Positions 44,097 to 52,146 of a stretch of DNA of 64,000 nt are shown in pieces. Position numbers and translations under genes: made by a program. Each line of letters starts with the position of its first letter. Positions within the stretch are counted from its first letter, which is position 1. Location of the stretch: positions 1 to 64,000 of the forward strand of contig CAWFNG010000006.1 of the NCBI GenBank assembly GCA_963817135.1. Direction: 5' to 3'. This DNA is from VAZQ01 sp963817135 (GTDB taxonomy: Bacteria > Pseudomonadota > Alphaproteobacteria > Rhizobiales > Xanthobacteraceae). The notes below the pieces were generated by a model. It saw nothing but the letters and a program-made list of their open reading frames with translations, made no database searches and was not told the origin of the DNA.

Positions 44097-44936
44097 CCAC
44101 ACTATTGCATCCAGTTACCTACGAGCCGCGCGGCTTCGCCCGCGCGCTCGAGTCGGCGGCGGCCTGGCTCCTTGCGGTCATCTGGCTGCTGCCGCTCGTC
44201 TACGCCGTGTGGACGGCGTTCCATCCGGCCGAGTTCTCGGCGCGATTCTCGCCGCTCGCCCCGCTCACGCTGGACAATTTCGCGCAAGCCTGGAGCGCCG
44301 CGCCGTTTGCGCGCTATTTCCTTGAACACCTTCCTGTTGGTGACGCTCATCCTCACCTGCCAATTCGTGTTGTGCACGATGGCTGCCTATGCCTTCGCCC
44401 GCTTCGAGTTCGCCGGCCGCGAGATTGCCTTCGCGCTTGTCTTGCTGCAGCTGATGATCATGCCCGACGTGCTCATCGTCGAGAACTATCGAACCATGAG
44501 CAGGCTCGGCATCATCGATTCCATTCCGGCGATTGCGCTTCCTTATGTCGCCTCGGCCTTCGGCATCTTCCTGCTGCGGCAGACATTCAAGACAGTCCCG
44601 CGCGAGCTTGACGATGCGGCGCGGGTCGAAGGCGCGGGCGCCTTGCAGGTGCTCTGGCGCGTCTATGTCCCGCTGGCAAAGCCGACTTATATCGCCTATG
44701 GGCTCGTTTCCGTGAGCTATCACTGGAACAATTTCCTGTGGCCCTTGATCGTGACCAATTCAGTCGAGGCGCGCCCGCTCACCGTTGGATTGCAGGTGTT
44801 TTCCTCAACCGATCAAGGCATCGACTGGTCGGTGATCTGCGCAGCGACGCTGATGACTTCCGCTCCGCTGCTGGTCGCGTTTCTGCTCTTCCAGCGGCAA
44901 TTCGTACAAAGCTTCATGCGCGCGGGGATTCGGTAG
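44093..44936 (+). pseudogene. ABC transporter permease, UgpE-type, frameshifted
   Basis: The second permease of the CUT1 system is split across two frames. The first 76 residues run from MTTLLHPVTYEPRG to APFARYFL. At 44322-44323 one extra T (CTTG instead of CTG) throws the frame off. Reading shifted by one base then gives the rest of a normal permease: NTFLLVTLILTCQFVLCTM, the EAA loop LDDAARVEGAGALQVLWRV and the end QSFMRAGIR. The joined protein of about 280 residues is normal. If the extra base is real, the transporter is broken; a sequencing error is equally possible. Confidence 0.85.
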
Positions 44937-44942
44937 CTTCTG

Positions 44943-45013
44943 GTAGCCCGGATGGAGCGGCAGCGTAATCCGGGTCGGCTTTCCCGCCTTACGCTGCGCT
45001 CCGTGCGGGCTAC
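44943..45013. repeat. REP-like palindromic element, GTAGCCCGG family
   Basis: Ends GTAGCCCGGATGGAGCGG and CCGTGCGGGCTAC, with the inner GCAGCGTAATCCGGG and its partner. It lies between the convergent permease and opine-dehydrogenase-like genes and could serve as a bidirectional 3'-end structure. Confidence 0.85.
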
Positions 45014-45024
45014 GGTTATAGCAG

Positions 45025-46134
45025 TTACCCCCGCCCGCTCTGCAGCAGCGCGTGGACTTCCTCCACGCTCATGCCGGCAATGCCCATGCGCTCGCGCGTC
45101 AATCCTTCCTGCCGGTAGGCCCGCGCCGCGACGATCGAGGCAATCTCGATCACCGCGTCGGCGCAGGGCGTCGGCACACCGGCAAGGCGGCCAAGCTCGG
45201 CGATGGCCACAAGCCCATACGGCACATCCTCGTTAAAAAACCGATGATCGATACTTGCGGGCGCCTTGATGAAGCGGTTCGGCTCGCTGTTGTGGAACAC
45301 CGCGTAGGCGGTGCCGCCGTCGCGTCCGGCGGCGTTGGTGTACCCCATGCGGAAGAAGAATTGCGGCAACGGCTCGACGGTGACGCCCAATGTCGCCGCC
45401 ACTGCCACTCGTTCGGCGTCGAGCGCATCGATCAGGCGGCCGACGCTTGGCGTAATGCCGTCGTAATAGTGGTGGTAATCGCCGGCGGTCGCTTCCACCC
45501 GCCCGACATTGAGCAACAGCGCGGGCGGATGGTGAATGGCATTGGTGTAGGGGAACACTGTATGCAGAAGAGAGGGTGTGGGCTCGATCTGCGGGAAGAC
45601 CGCGCGAATCTCTTTCGCTATCGCGTGCAATCGCTCGCCGGGATAGACTGCGAAATACAGGATCTGCGCGGCGCGCGTGATCCGGATCCTCCTGGGACTG
45701 CTCTTCCTACAGATGAACGGCAGGCTGGAAGAGTCGCAATAGACGCCAAGCTCGCCGCCGGCAGCGCGAATGCTGTTTGGCAGCAAAAGGAGCGTATGCC
45801 CCGGCGCTGCCATGACGATCTGCTCGCGCGCGAGGTGCGGGGCGATGGTTCGCCCGATCTCCTCGTGGGCATGGGTCGGCACCATGACGAGGACGAGATC
45901 GGCGCCGGCAATGGCCGCACCGATGTCATTGCTGATGAGCGGCAGCGGAGCGAAACCCTCGCCCAGCGCGCCTTCGTATTCAATGCCGCCAATGGCGGCG
46001 AGCGGTTGCGTCGTCGATCGGCTGCGGCCATAGAGCCGGATATCGAAGCCACGTTGCGCGAGCTGCGCGGCCGCAGCGCATCCGCCGTTGCCGGCGCCAA
46101 TGATGGCAATGCTCTTGATGCCGCCGCCTGCCAT
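45025..46134 (-). CDS. NAD/NADP octopine (opine) dehydrogenase family protein, second copy
   Basis: A 369-residue paralogue of the gene at 39529-40632. It shares the Rossmann start SIAIIGAGNGGCAAAAQLAQ, the His-Pro block YTNAIHHPPALLLNVG, the NSEPNRFIKAPASIDHRFF block and the C-terminal GIAGMSVEEVHALL. The ABC transporter operon lies between the two copies. Differences around the active-site stretch suggest a related but not identical substrate. Confidence 0.88.
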   Translation of the reverse strand: MAGGGIKSIAIIGAGNGGCAAAAQLAQRGFDIRLYGRSRSTTQPLAAIGGIEYEGALGEGFAPLPLISNDIGAAIAGADLVLVMVPTHAHEEIGRTIAPHLAREQIVMAAPGHTLLLLPNSIRAAGGELGVYCDSSSLPFICRKSSPRRIRITRAAQILYFAVYPGERLHAIAKEIRAVFPQIEPTPSLLHTVFPYTNAIHHPPALLLNVGRVEATAGDYHHYYDGITPSVGRLIDALDAERVAVAATLGVTVEPLPQFFFRMGYTNAAGRDGGTAYAVFHNSEPNRFIKAPASIDHRFFNEDVPYGLVAIAELGRLAGVPTPCADAVIEIASIVAARAYRQEGLTRERMGIAGMSVEEVHALLQSGRG

Positions 46135-46173
46135 TAAAGTCTTTCGTTATTCCATAGACATCGAATGGGGGTT

Positions 46174-46215
46174 ATGGATTCCGGGTTCTCGGCCTGCGGC
46201 CTCGCCCCGGAATGA
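46174..46215. repeat. half element of the GTCATTCCGGGG family
   Basis: ATGGATTCCGGGTTCTC and CCCCGGAATGAC with a short GGCCTGCGGCC core. It lies just before the stop codon of the enolase-superfamily gene, in the gap to the opine-dehydrogenase-like gene. Confidence 0.8.
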
Positions 46216-46217
46216 CG

Positions 46218-47390
46218 CTATCCTATGCGGTATTTCGCGATCTTTGCTTCGTCTACCTCGACGCCGAGCCCGGGGCCGTCGGGCACATAAAGTAGTCCCT
46301 TGTCGTATCGGAAAGGCACTCTGATCAGATCGTCCAGATATTTGTGGCCGGCGACCTTGGTCACGACCGTTTCCGCCGTGGAGGTGACCGGGATGGTGCC
46401 GGCGAGCGTGATTTCCGGCGAGGAGGCGGCAAGATGCAAGTCCGCGGCGACGCCGATTCCCATTTCCGCCGAGCCGTTGATGTCGCAAGGGAGCGACGCC
46501 GCGCCGGCCACGGCCAGGAGGCGCTTGGCGCGTGCAAGCCCGCCCGGCTTGGTGTAGTAGACCGAAAGCATCTGCGCCGCGTTGAGCCGCACGATCTCCA
46601 GTACATCCTCGGCCGTCCAGGCGCTCTCGTCTGCCATGACGGGAACATTCACGCGCGCGCTGACCTGCGCCATCGCATGCAGCCCTTCGACGGGTTGCTC
46701 CGCATAGATGAGATCGTATTTCTCCATTGCCTCGATGACGCGTACCGCCTCGCGCCAGGTGCGGTAGCCCTGGTTGGCGTCGACGCGGATCTTGCCTGCA
46801 CTGCCGATAGCCTGGCGGACGGCCGCAACGACGGCGATGTCGCGCTCCGCCGCGACGCCGATTTTCACCTTGATGGTCGTGATGCCTTCGGCGATCACTT
46901 CCGCCGCCTCGCGCGCCGCGGCATCCGCATCCATGATGCCGATGCTGTGTGCGACTGCGACGCCATCGCGGACCTTGCCGCCGAGCAGCTGATAGACCGG
47001 CAAGCCGTAAATCTTGCCGATTGCATCGTGCACAGCGACGTCGATTGCCGCCTTGGCGTAAGGGTAGCCGCGCAGGACGCGGTTCATGCGGACATGCAGT
47101 TGCTCGATCTCGGTCACGTCGTGACCGGCAATGACGGGAAGAAGCACCTCCCTGATGGCGACGGCGGTCATCTTCGGCGTCTCGCCGTAGCGGGCGCCGT
47201 TATCGCCGCCCCAGGTGCCGATAACCTGCGTCTCGCCCCAGCCGATGATGCCGCTGTCGAGTTCGAGGCGAAGAACCGCGTAGCCTTCGCCGATGCGCGC
47301 CGTATGACCGACCCAATGATGCGGGCGCCGGATCGGCAGCGCGACGAGAAATACTTCGCCGCCGCGGATTTTCGTGCTGGACATTTTCAT
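46218..47390 (-). CDS. mandelate racemase / muconate lactonizing enzyme family protein
   Basis: A 390-residue enolase-superfamily enzyme. The KxK base pair is in TIKVKIG, metal ligands are in RVDANQGY, YAEQPVEG and MADESAW, and the opposite Lys is in YTKPGG, which is the muconate-lactonizing (MLE) subgroup layout. It would abstract a proton alpha to a carboxylate, to cycloisomerise, dehydrate or racemise. The ATG at 47390 (MKMSSTK) was chosen; the long upstream frame overlaps the PanB-like gene in antisense and is rejected. Confidence 0.9.
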   Translation of the reverse strand: MKMSSTKIRGGEVFLVALPIRRPHHWVGHTARIGEGYAVLRLELDSGIIGWGETQVIGTWGGDNGARYGETPKMTAVAIREVLLPVIAGHDVTEIEQLHVRMNRVLRGYPYAKAAIDVAVHDAIGKIYGLPVYQLLGGKVRDGVAVAHSIGIMDADAAAREAAEVIAEGITTIKVKIGVAAERDIAVVAAVRQAIGSAGKIRVDANQGYRTWREAVRVIEAMEKYDLIYAEQPVEGLHAMAQVSARVNVPVMADESAWTAEDVLEIVRLNAAQMLSVYYTKPGGLARAKRLLAVAGAASLPCDINGSAEMGIGVAADLHLAASSPEITLAGTIPVTSTAETVVTKVAGHKYLDDLIRVPFRYDKGLLYVPDGPGLGVEVDEAKIAKYRIG

Positions 47391-47404
47391 CGCGCTGACC
47401 CTAG

Positions 47405-47452
47405 AGCATGATCCCGAAAAGTGGGCACCACTTTTCGGAAAAAGATCATGCT
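47405..47452. repeat. palindrome, GCATGATCCCGAAAAGTGG family
   Basis: GAGCATGATCCCGAAAAGTGG and CCACTTTTCGGAAAAAGATCATGCTC (each partly quoted) form a near-perfect stem with a 3-base loop. It sits in the divergent region between the enolase-family and PanB-like genes. Further copies lie at 29495, 48305 and 51196. Confidence 0.9.
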
Positions 47453-47498
47453 CAAAGAAAAAAACTGAGCGGAATCGCGAGTCAAACGAGGAGATCCC

Positions 47499-48305
47499 AT
47501 GGAGGCGGTCACCATCCCCGCATTGTTGCAGATGAAGCGCGCGGGAAAAAAGAGTGTGGGTATTGTCGCGTGGGATTATCAGATGGCGCGCATCGCCGAT
47601 CGCGCGGGAGTTGACATCGTTTCGGTCGGCGATTCCGTCGGCGTGAATTTGTGGGGCCATTCCAGTCCGCTTGCCGTCACCATGGAAGAGATGCTCGTGG
47701 CCTGCAAGGCCGTGCGCCGGGGAGTCGAGCGCGCGCTGGTGAGCTGCGACTTCCCCTTCGGACCGCTCCAGGAGGGCATCGAGAGCGCGCTGCGCGCCGC
47801 CATCCGGCTCGTCAAGGAGGGCGGCGCCGACATCATCAAGCTCGATGCCGCAGCCGAGTTTCCCGACGCCGTGCGCGCGCTCACGCGCGCCGGCATTCCG
47901 GTCTTTGCGCAGTTCGGGCTGACGCCGCAGACAGCATTGCGTTATGGCGTGCCCTACAGCGCCCAGGCCTCGCCCGGCGCGCAGGCAAGCGCGCAAATGA
48001 CGGCCAGGCTGGAAGAAGAGGCCAAGCTTCTGGAATCGGCGGGCGCCTCCCTTCTCGATTTCACTAATTCGGGGCCGGTCGCCGGGCCCGCGGTGGTGAA
48101 GGCGGTTGCCATTCCGGTGCTCGGCGGGTTCGGCGGCGGGCCCTGGCTCGACGGCCGCATACGCTTGGCGCACACCGCCATCGGCTACGGCGAGAAATGG
48201 ATCGATTCCACCACCGAGACCTACGCCAACGTGGCGAAGATCGCCCTCGACGCGTTCAACGCACTGATCGGCGATGTGCGCGCCGGGCGGCAGATCAAGG
48301 GATAG
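47499..48305 (+). CDS. diverged ketopantoate hydroxymethyltransferase-like (PanB family) protein
   Basis: A 268-residue TIM-barrel protein of the PanB / phosphoenolpyruvate mutase-like superfamily. The metal-binding GDSVGVNLWGHSS and CDFPFG segments match PanB. The usual KIEGG is changed to KLDAA, and the catalytic Glu that normally follows VLE is not evident in SLLDFTNSGPVAG. Therefore I would not assume pantothenate synthesis; an aldol- or C-C lyase-type reaction on another keto acid is likely. It lies on its own, flanked by copies of one palindrome. Confidence 0.82.
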   Translation: MEAVTIPALLQMKRAGKKSVGIVAWDYQMARIADRAGVDIVSVGDSVGVNLWGHSSPLAVTMEEMLVACKAVRRGVERALVSCDFPFGPLQEGIESALRAAIRLVKEGGADIIKLDAAAEFPDAVRALTRAGIPVFAQFGLTPQTALRYGVPYSAQASPGAQASAQMTARLEEEAKLLESAGASLLDFTNSGPVAGPAVVKAVAIPVLGGFGGGPWLDGRIRLAHTAIGYGEKWIDSTTETYANVAKIALDAFNALIGDVRAGRQIKG

Positions 48306-48353
48306 TGCATGATCCCGAAAAGAGGGCCTCACTTTTCGGAAAAGATTATGCAC
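48305..48353. repeat. palindrome, GCATGATCCCGAAAAG family
   Basis: GTGCATGATCCCGAAAAG and CTTTTCGGAAAAGATTATGCAC pair around a short GGGCCTC loop. It starts at the last base of the PanB-like gene and ends 10 bp before the stop of the monooxygenase gene, so it could serve as a terminator for both convergent genes. Confidence 0.85.
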
Positions 48354-48363
48354 AATAAATACC

Positions 48364-49584
48364 TCAAGCAATGCGCTCGGCCTCGCGCAAGCTCTCGATC
48401 AGCGAGCTGCGCAGCAGAAAAGCGCGCGCGAGCTTGGGATCTTCGGCGGTGCGACGCAGTTCTTCGTGATTCTTCCGCCGAATGACAGGGTCCTTCTCGG
48501 CAAGCAGGCGCTTGTTGCGGATGGTCTGCGCCTGGGTGTGTTGGAGCGCGACGTGTCGGCGCTGGCGCTCGTAGCGGTCGAGCACATCCTCGCTTGCTTC
48601 CCCGCGCAACACCTTGATGAGCTTGTCCTTGAGGTTGAACGCGTCGTGAATGCCGCTGTTCATGCCCATGGCGCCGATCGGGCTGTTCACATGGGCGGCG
48701 TCGCCGGCCAGGATCGCGCGTCCGACCCGGAATTTCTTGGCGACCCGCTGATGCACGGTATAGAGATTGCTGCCAACGATATCGAACGGCCTGCCCGTGG
48801 GAAGAAATCGCTGCAGCCGTTCCTGCAGCGCGGCAGGCCGCGTGAGCGCTTCCTCTGCCTCGTCTGGTGCGGTGGGGAAATGCACGCGCCAGCGGTCGGG
48901 CGGACCCTTCCAGTGAAACAGGTTCGACCACTCCTGCGGGTCGGAAATGTAGTTGCGCTCGGTATAGCCGTGCTTGCGAAACTCGTAGGCGACTTCGATG
49001 TTCAAGGTGCGATCCGGGTAGGTAAAGCCTTCGAAGGGGATGTCGAGCGCCTTGCGCACCAGGCTCTTGGCGCCTTCGCAGCTCACGATATAGCCGCCGC
49101 GCAGGCTCTCGCTCTCGCCGGCACGATTTATCACCGCGGCGGTTACGCCATCGGCGTCCTGGGTGAACGAGGTGAAGGTAGTCGCGAGGCGCAGCTCGAT
49201 GTTGGAATGCGCCCTGGCGAGCTTGAGCCCCTCCTCGACGATCTTGATGCGCTCGCACTGGAGCACATAAGGAAACCGGGTGTCGTCCCCGATGTGCCGA
49301 TGATCGAATTCGGCAATCAGCTTGTGCTCGAGCCGGTCCCAGTAATGGAACAGCGGAGCGATGAACCCGCGCGGCTCGAGCCTTGCATATAGGCCGATGC
49401 TGTCCAGCATTTCCAATGTTGCGGGATGGTTGGTGCCGGCCCGCGGCACCTGTTCGAGGAAATTGTCCTCGCCAAGGGCCTCGATCAGGTCGACGCCCAC
49501 GCCTTCCTGCGCGAGCGCAAGCGCGAGGCAGAGCCCCACCGGGCCAGCGCCAATGACAATCACGCGCTGTGATGATTTATGCAT
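48364..49584 (-). CDS. FAD-dependent aromatic monooxygenase (class A)
   Basis: A 406-residue flavoprotein hydroxylase of the FAD_binding_3 (PHBH/MhpA/UbiH-like) family. The FAD-binding GAGPVGLCLALALAQEG opens near residue 12, and the second motif AILAGDAAHVNSPIGAMGMN closes the flavin site. It would hydroxylate an aromatic ring with NAD(P)H and oxygen in the cytoplasm. No reductase is required for this class. It sits downstream of the glutamine-synthetase-like gene, with a palindrome between. Confidence 0.9.
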   Translation of the reverse strand: MHKSSQRVIVIGAGPVGLCLALALAQEGVGVDLIEALGEDNFLEQVPRAGTNHPATLEMLDSIGLYARLEPRGFIAPLFHYWDRLEHKLIAEFDHRHIGDDTRFPYVLQCERIKIVEEGLKLARAHSNIELRLATTFTSFTQDADGVTAAVINRAGESESLRGGYIVSCEGAKSLVRKALDIPFEGFTYPDRTLNIEVAYEFRKHGYTERNYISDPQEWSNLFHWKGPPDRWRVHFPTAPDEAEEALTRPAALQERLQRFLPTGRPFDIVGSNLYTVHQRVAKKFRVGRAILAGDAAHVNSPIGAMGMNSGIHDAFNLKDKLIKVLRGEASEDVLDRYERQRRHVALQHTQAQTIRNKRLLAEKDPVIRRKNHEELRRTAEDPKLARAFLLRSSLIESLREAERIA

Positions 49585-49603
49585 GCGGTATCAACCTACG
49601 ACT

Positions 49604-49704
49604 GTCATTCCGGGGCTCGGCCGCAGGCCGAAAACCCGGAATCTATAACCCCAATTCGTGGTTATGGATTCCGGGCTCGCTGCTACGCAGCGCCCCGGAA
49701 TGAC
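49604..49704. repeat. palindromic repeat, GTCATTCCGGGG family, tandem halves
   Basis: GTCATTCCGGGGCTCGGCCG, AACCCGGAATC, ATGGATTCCGGGCTC and GCGCCCCGGAATGAC follow in order, giving nested stems across 101 bp. It lies between the glutamine-synthetase-like and monooxygenase genes. Confidence 0.85.
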
Positions 49705-49714
49705 AGTGATCAAG

Positions 49715-51176
49715 CTAGAACAGCTCGAAATATTCCCGCTGCTCCCATTCCGTCACTTCTGCCTGATAGCGGGCGATCTCGGCTTCCTTGATGCGCAGGA
49801 AATAGTCGATGAAACTGCGGCCGAATCCGTCGGTGAGGCAGGCGTCGTTGCGCAGCGCCGAGAGCGCCTCGTCGAGAGTTTTCGGCAGATGCGGCGCCTG
49901 CGCCTCGTAGGGCGTATCGGCCGATGGCGGGGGCTCCATCATTTTCTCGATGCCATCGAGCCCGCTGAATATCTGCGACGCCATGTAGAGGTAGGGATTC
50001 GCGGCCGGCTCTCCCACGCGGTTTTCCAACCGCGTTTCCTCCTTGCCAGGCGCGCCCAGTACCCTGACCATGACGCCGCGATTGTCGCGTCCCCAGATGA
50101 CGCGGTCCGGCGCGAGCGAGTAGCTGCGATAGCGCTTGTAGCCGTTGACGGTGGGGGTGGTGAAAGCCGCCGCCGCGCGTGCGTGGGCAAGCAATCCGGC
50201 CAGGAAGTTGCGGCCGGTCCCCGACAGAAGCTCGTGATCATTCGAGACAAATGCATTGGCGCCGGAGCGCCGATCGATCAGCGACTGATGCAGATGCCAG
50301 CCGCTCGACATGAGATTCGCAAGTTTCGGCCGGCACATGAAGGTCGCGTGATAACCCTGCCGCCGGCAGGACTGCTTCACCGCGCTGCGAAACAGCATCA
50401 TGCTGTCGGCGGGAAGAAGGCCACGCTGCGGGTTCAGCGTGAACTCGCATTGAACTCGGGCCAAGCTCAAGCTCGACCGAGCGCAACGGAAGACCGAGCG
50501 CGCTGAGGTCGCGCCGTACGCTTTCGACGATCGGCTCGATCTGATCGAAACGGGTTTCCGTGAGATATTGATAGCCCTGGGAGATCAAGCTCACCAGCGG
50601 CGCTTCGCCCGGCCAGGTGGCATCGCTCGCCTGCAGACGGGCATCGTCGAGCCGGAAGATATGAAATTCGATTTCAAGCCCGGCCAGGTAGTCGAAGCCA
50701 GCATCGGCTAACCTTCCCAATGCGCGGCGATAGAGCTCACGGGTCGAGAACGGCACGGGCTTGCCATTGCTGAAATACAGATCGCACAGCACCCAGCCGG
50801 TGTGCGGCGCCCACGGCAAAACGCGGAAGGTCGTCGGGTCGGCGAGCATCAGAAAATCGCCGGCGCCTTCCATCTCCGGCATGCCAAAGCCGCCGCCCGG
50901 CGTGAACACGGGAAACACCGTCTTATGCGCGGTGTCCTTGGCTAAAAGCGTCGTGGTGATGGAGCAGCCGTTGCGCATCATTGCCGCGGCTTCGCCCGCC
51001 ATGACGGATTTGCCGCGCAGGATGCCGTGCTGGTCGGCAAAGGAGAAGCGAACGACTTCGAGCCCGCGCTCCTCGATCAATTTCTCCGCTGCGGCTGCGG
51101 CCTCGAACTGCTGGTCGCTCCACAGTGCGTGGCGCTCCACAAAGCTGCGCGCGCTTCGCTCTTGCGATGAAGACAC
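49715..51176 (-). pseudogene. glutamine synthetase family protein, frameshifted
   Basis: A glutamine-synthetase-fold enzyme of about 486 residues split by one extra base. The first part shows RFSFADQHGILRGKSV, the metal GLEIEFHIF and VELELGPS. At 50453-50454 an added A (forward strand) shifts the frame. Read one base over, the protein continues QCEFTLNPQRGLLPADSM, the SSGWHLHQSL His motif, RVIWGRDNRGVMVRV and ENRVGEPAANPYLYMA. The type looks like a gamma-glutamyl ligase (FluG/PuuA-like) rather than primary GlnA. A real indel would make it a pseudogene. Confidence 0.85.
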
Positions 51177-51195
51177 CGGCTATATCGCTCCGAGG

Positions 51196-51279
51196 GCATG
51201 ACCCCGAAAAGGCCCGCCCCTGAATTGATCCTGGACTTGATCCGGGGTGGACACCGCCTTTTCGGAAAAAAACATGCTC
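51196..51279. repeat. palindrome, GCATGATCCCGAAAAG family, expanded copy
   Basis: GCATGACCCCGAAAAGG and CCTTTTCGGAAAAAAACATGC frame a second inner pair, GATCCTGGACTTGATCC. Located upstream of the glutamine-synthetase-like gene. Confidence 0.8.
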
Positions 51280-51371
51280 AAACAAAGGGCTAGAGTTGAC
51301 GCGCGTTGTTAGAAAACCTTCCCGCTTGCGAACAGCGATCTTAGCGAAGGAAGTGCAAAAAAGCGAAATGG

Positions 51372-51387
51372 TGTGACCGCCATCACA
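51372..51387 (+). promoter_or_regulatory. CRP/FNR-like binding site
   Basis: TGTGACCGCCATCACA is a perfect match to the TGTGA-N6-TCACA consensus of Crp-type regulators, 122 bp before the start of the secreted protein gene. It is a single site, and whether this organism has a matching regulator is not known from the window. Confidence 0.5.
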
Positions 51388-51509
51388 TGGTCCCGAAAAA
51401 CCCGGGACTAGCCTTTAACCAGGGCGAACTCATCGCCCAGGTCGGCCTCGAGCATCCCCCCGATCCCCCTGTGCCGATCAAACCCGAGAACAATACAACG
51501 GAGGCTTCC

Positions 51510-51992
51510 ATGCTCAGGTCCCGTTCTTTGGTTCTTGCCTTGGCGACCGCTGCCGCCACCTTCGGCATCGTTACCGCGGGAGCGCCACCGGCCACGGCGC
51601 TGCGCGAGGACATCGCGCCGCCAAAGGTCGATCCTGTCCCCGTCGTCAATCCGAAGCGGCTTTCCAGCACGCCGTTCGGAGCGGCGACCAAGACCGAGAA
51701 AATCCCCGATCCGGGCGGCTCCGCCGGCATCGCCGTGCCGACTGCCTTGGTGCCGAGCGCGCCGGCGACGACAACGTGCCTCACCAAGGAATACCTTGCC
51801 AGCGGGTTTGTGCTGTTCAGAGACGTCTGCACCAACGAGATGGCGATGCATTCCTACACGGTCGCCCCTCGCGTGGTGCGCGTGATGACGCGCGCGTGCC
51901 TGAGCAAGGAGACGCTTCCGAACGGCGTGGTGCTGTTCAAAGATATCTGCTCCGAGGAATGGGCGATGAGCCCGGCGGAAGAGCAGGGCTGA
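51510..51992 (+). CDS. secreted protein with duplicated Cys-containing motif
   Basis: A 160-residue exported protein. The ATG at 51510 follows an ACGGAGG site. The signal peptide is about 1-31 (ending near ATALRED). A Pro-rich linker is followed by two copies of a roughly 26-residue unit: CLTKEYLASGFVLFRDVC...MAMHS and CLSKETLPNGVVLFKDIC...WAMSP. Each copy has a Cys at both ends of the core, so two intrachain disulfides are likely in the periplasm. I recognise no family. Flanked by a minus-strand gene cluster on both sides. Confidence 0.75.
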   Translation: MLRSRSLVLALATAAATFGIVTAGAPPATALREDIAPPKVDPVPVVNPKRLSSTPFGAATKTEKIPDPGGSAGIAVPTALVPSAPATTTCLTKEYLASGFVLFRDVCTNEMAMHSYTVAPRVVRVMTRACLSKETLPNGVVLFKDICSEEWAMSPAEEQG

Positions 51993-52146
51993 GGACGCGC
52001 GGCAAGCGCGCTTTACTTGGAGCGGGTCGAACCCAAGCGCGTCGAACGCGTTGCAAGAGTGGCAGGCAGTGTGGGCCGGTGCAGTGGCGCACCAGGCCCC
52101 CGCACCCAACGCTGGAGCAACGCGATGTCATCGACGACCGATTTGA

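Larger units (their letters stand above)
51177..51509. other. 333-bp leader interval of the secreted protein gene
   Basis: Holds the palindrome at 51196-51279, then about 90 bp without recognisable features, a CRP-like site at 51372-51387, and a further 120 bp leading to the start codon of the secreted protein gene. An in-frame ATG at 51387 exists, but it precedes the signal peptide and lies inside the regulatory region, so I do not use it. Confidence 0.6.

Noticed and set aside
46218..48371. A 717-codon enolase-family protein
   Set aside because: The first 327 codons are antisense to the PanB-like gene and repeats; the family begins at 47390.
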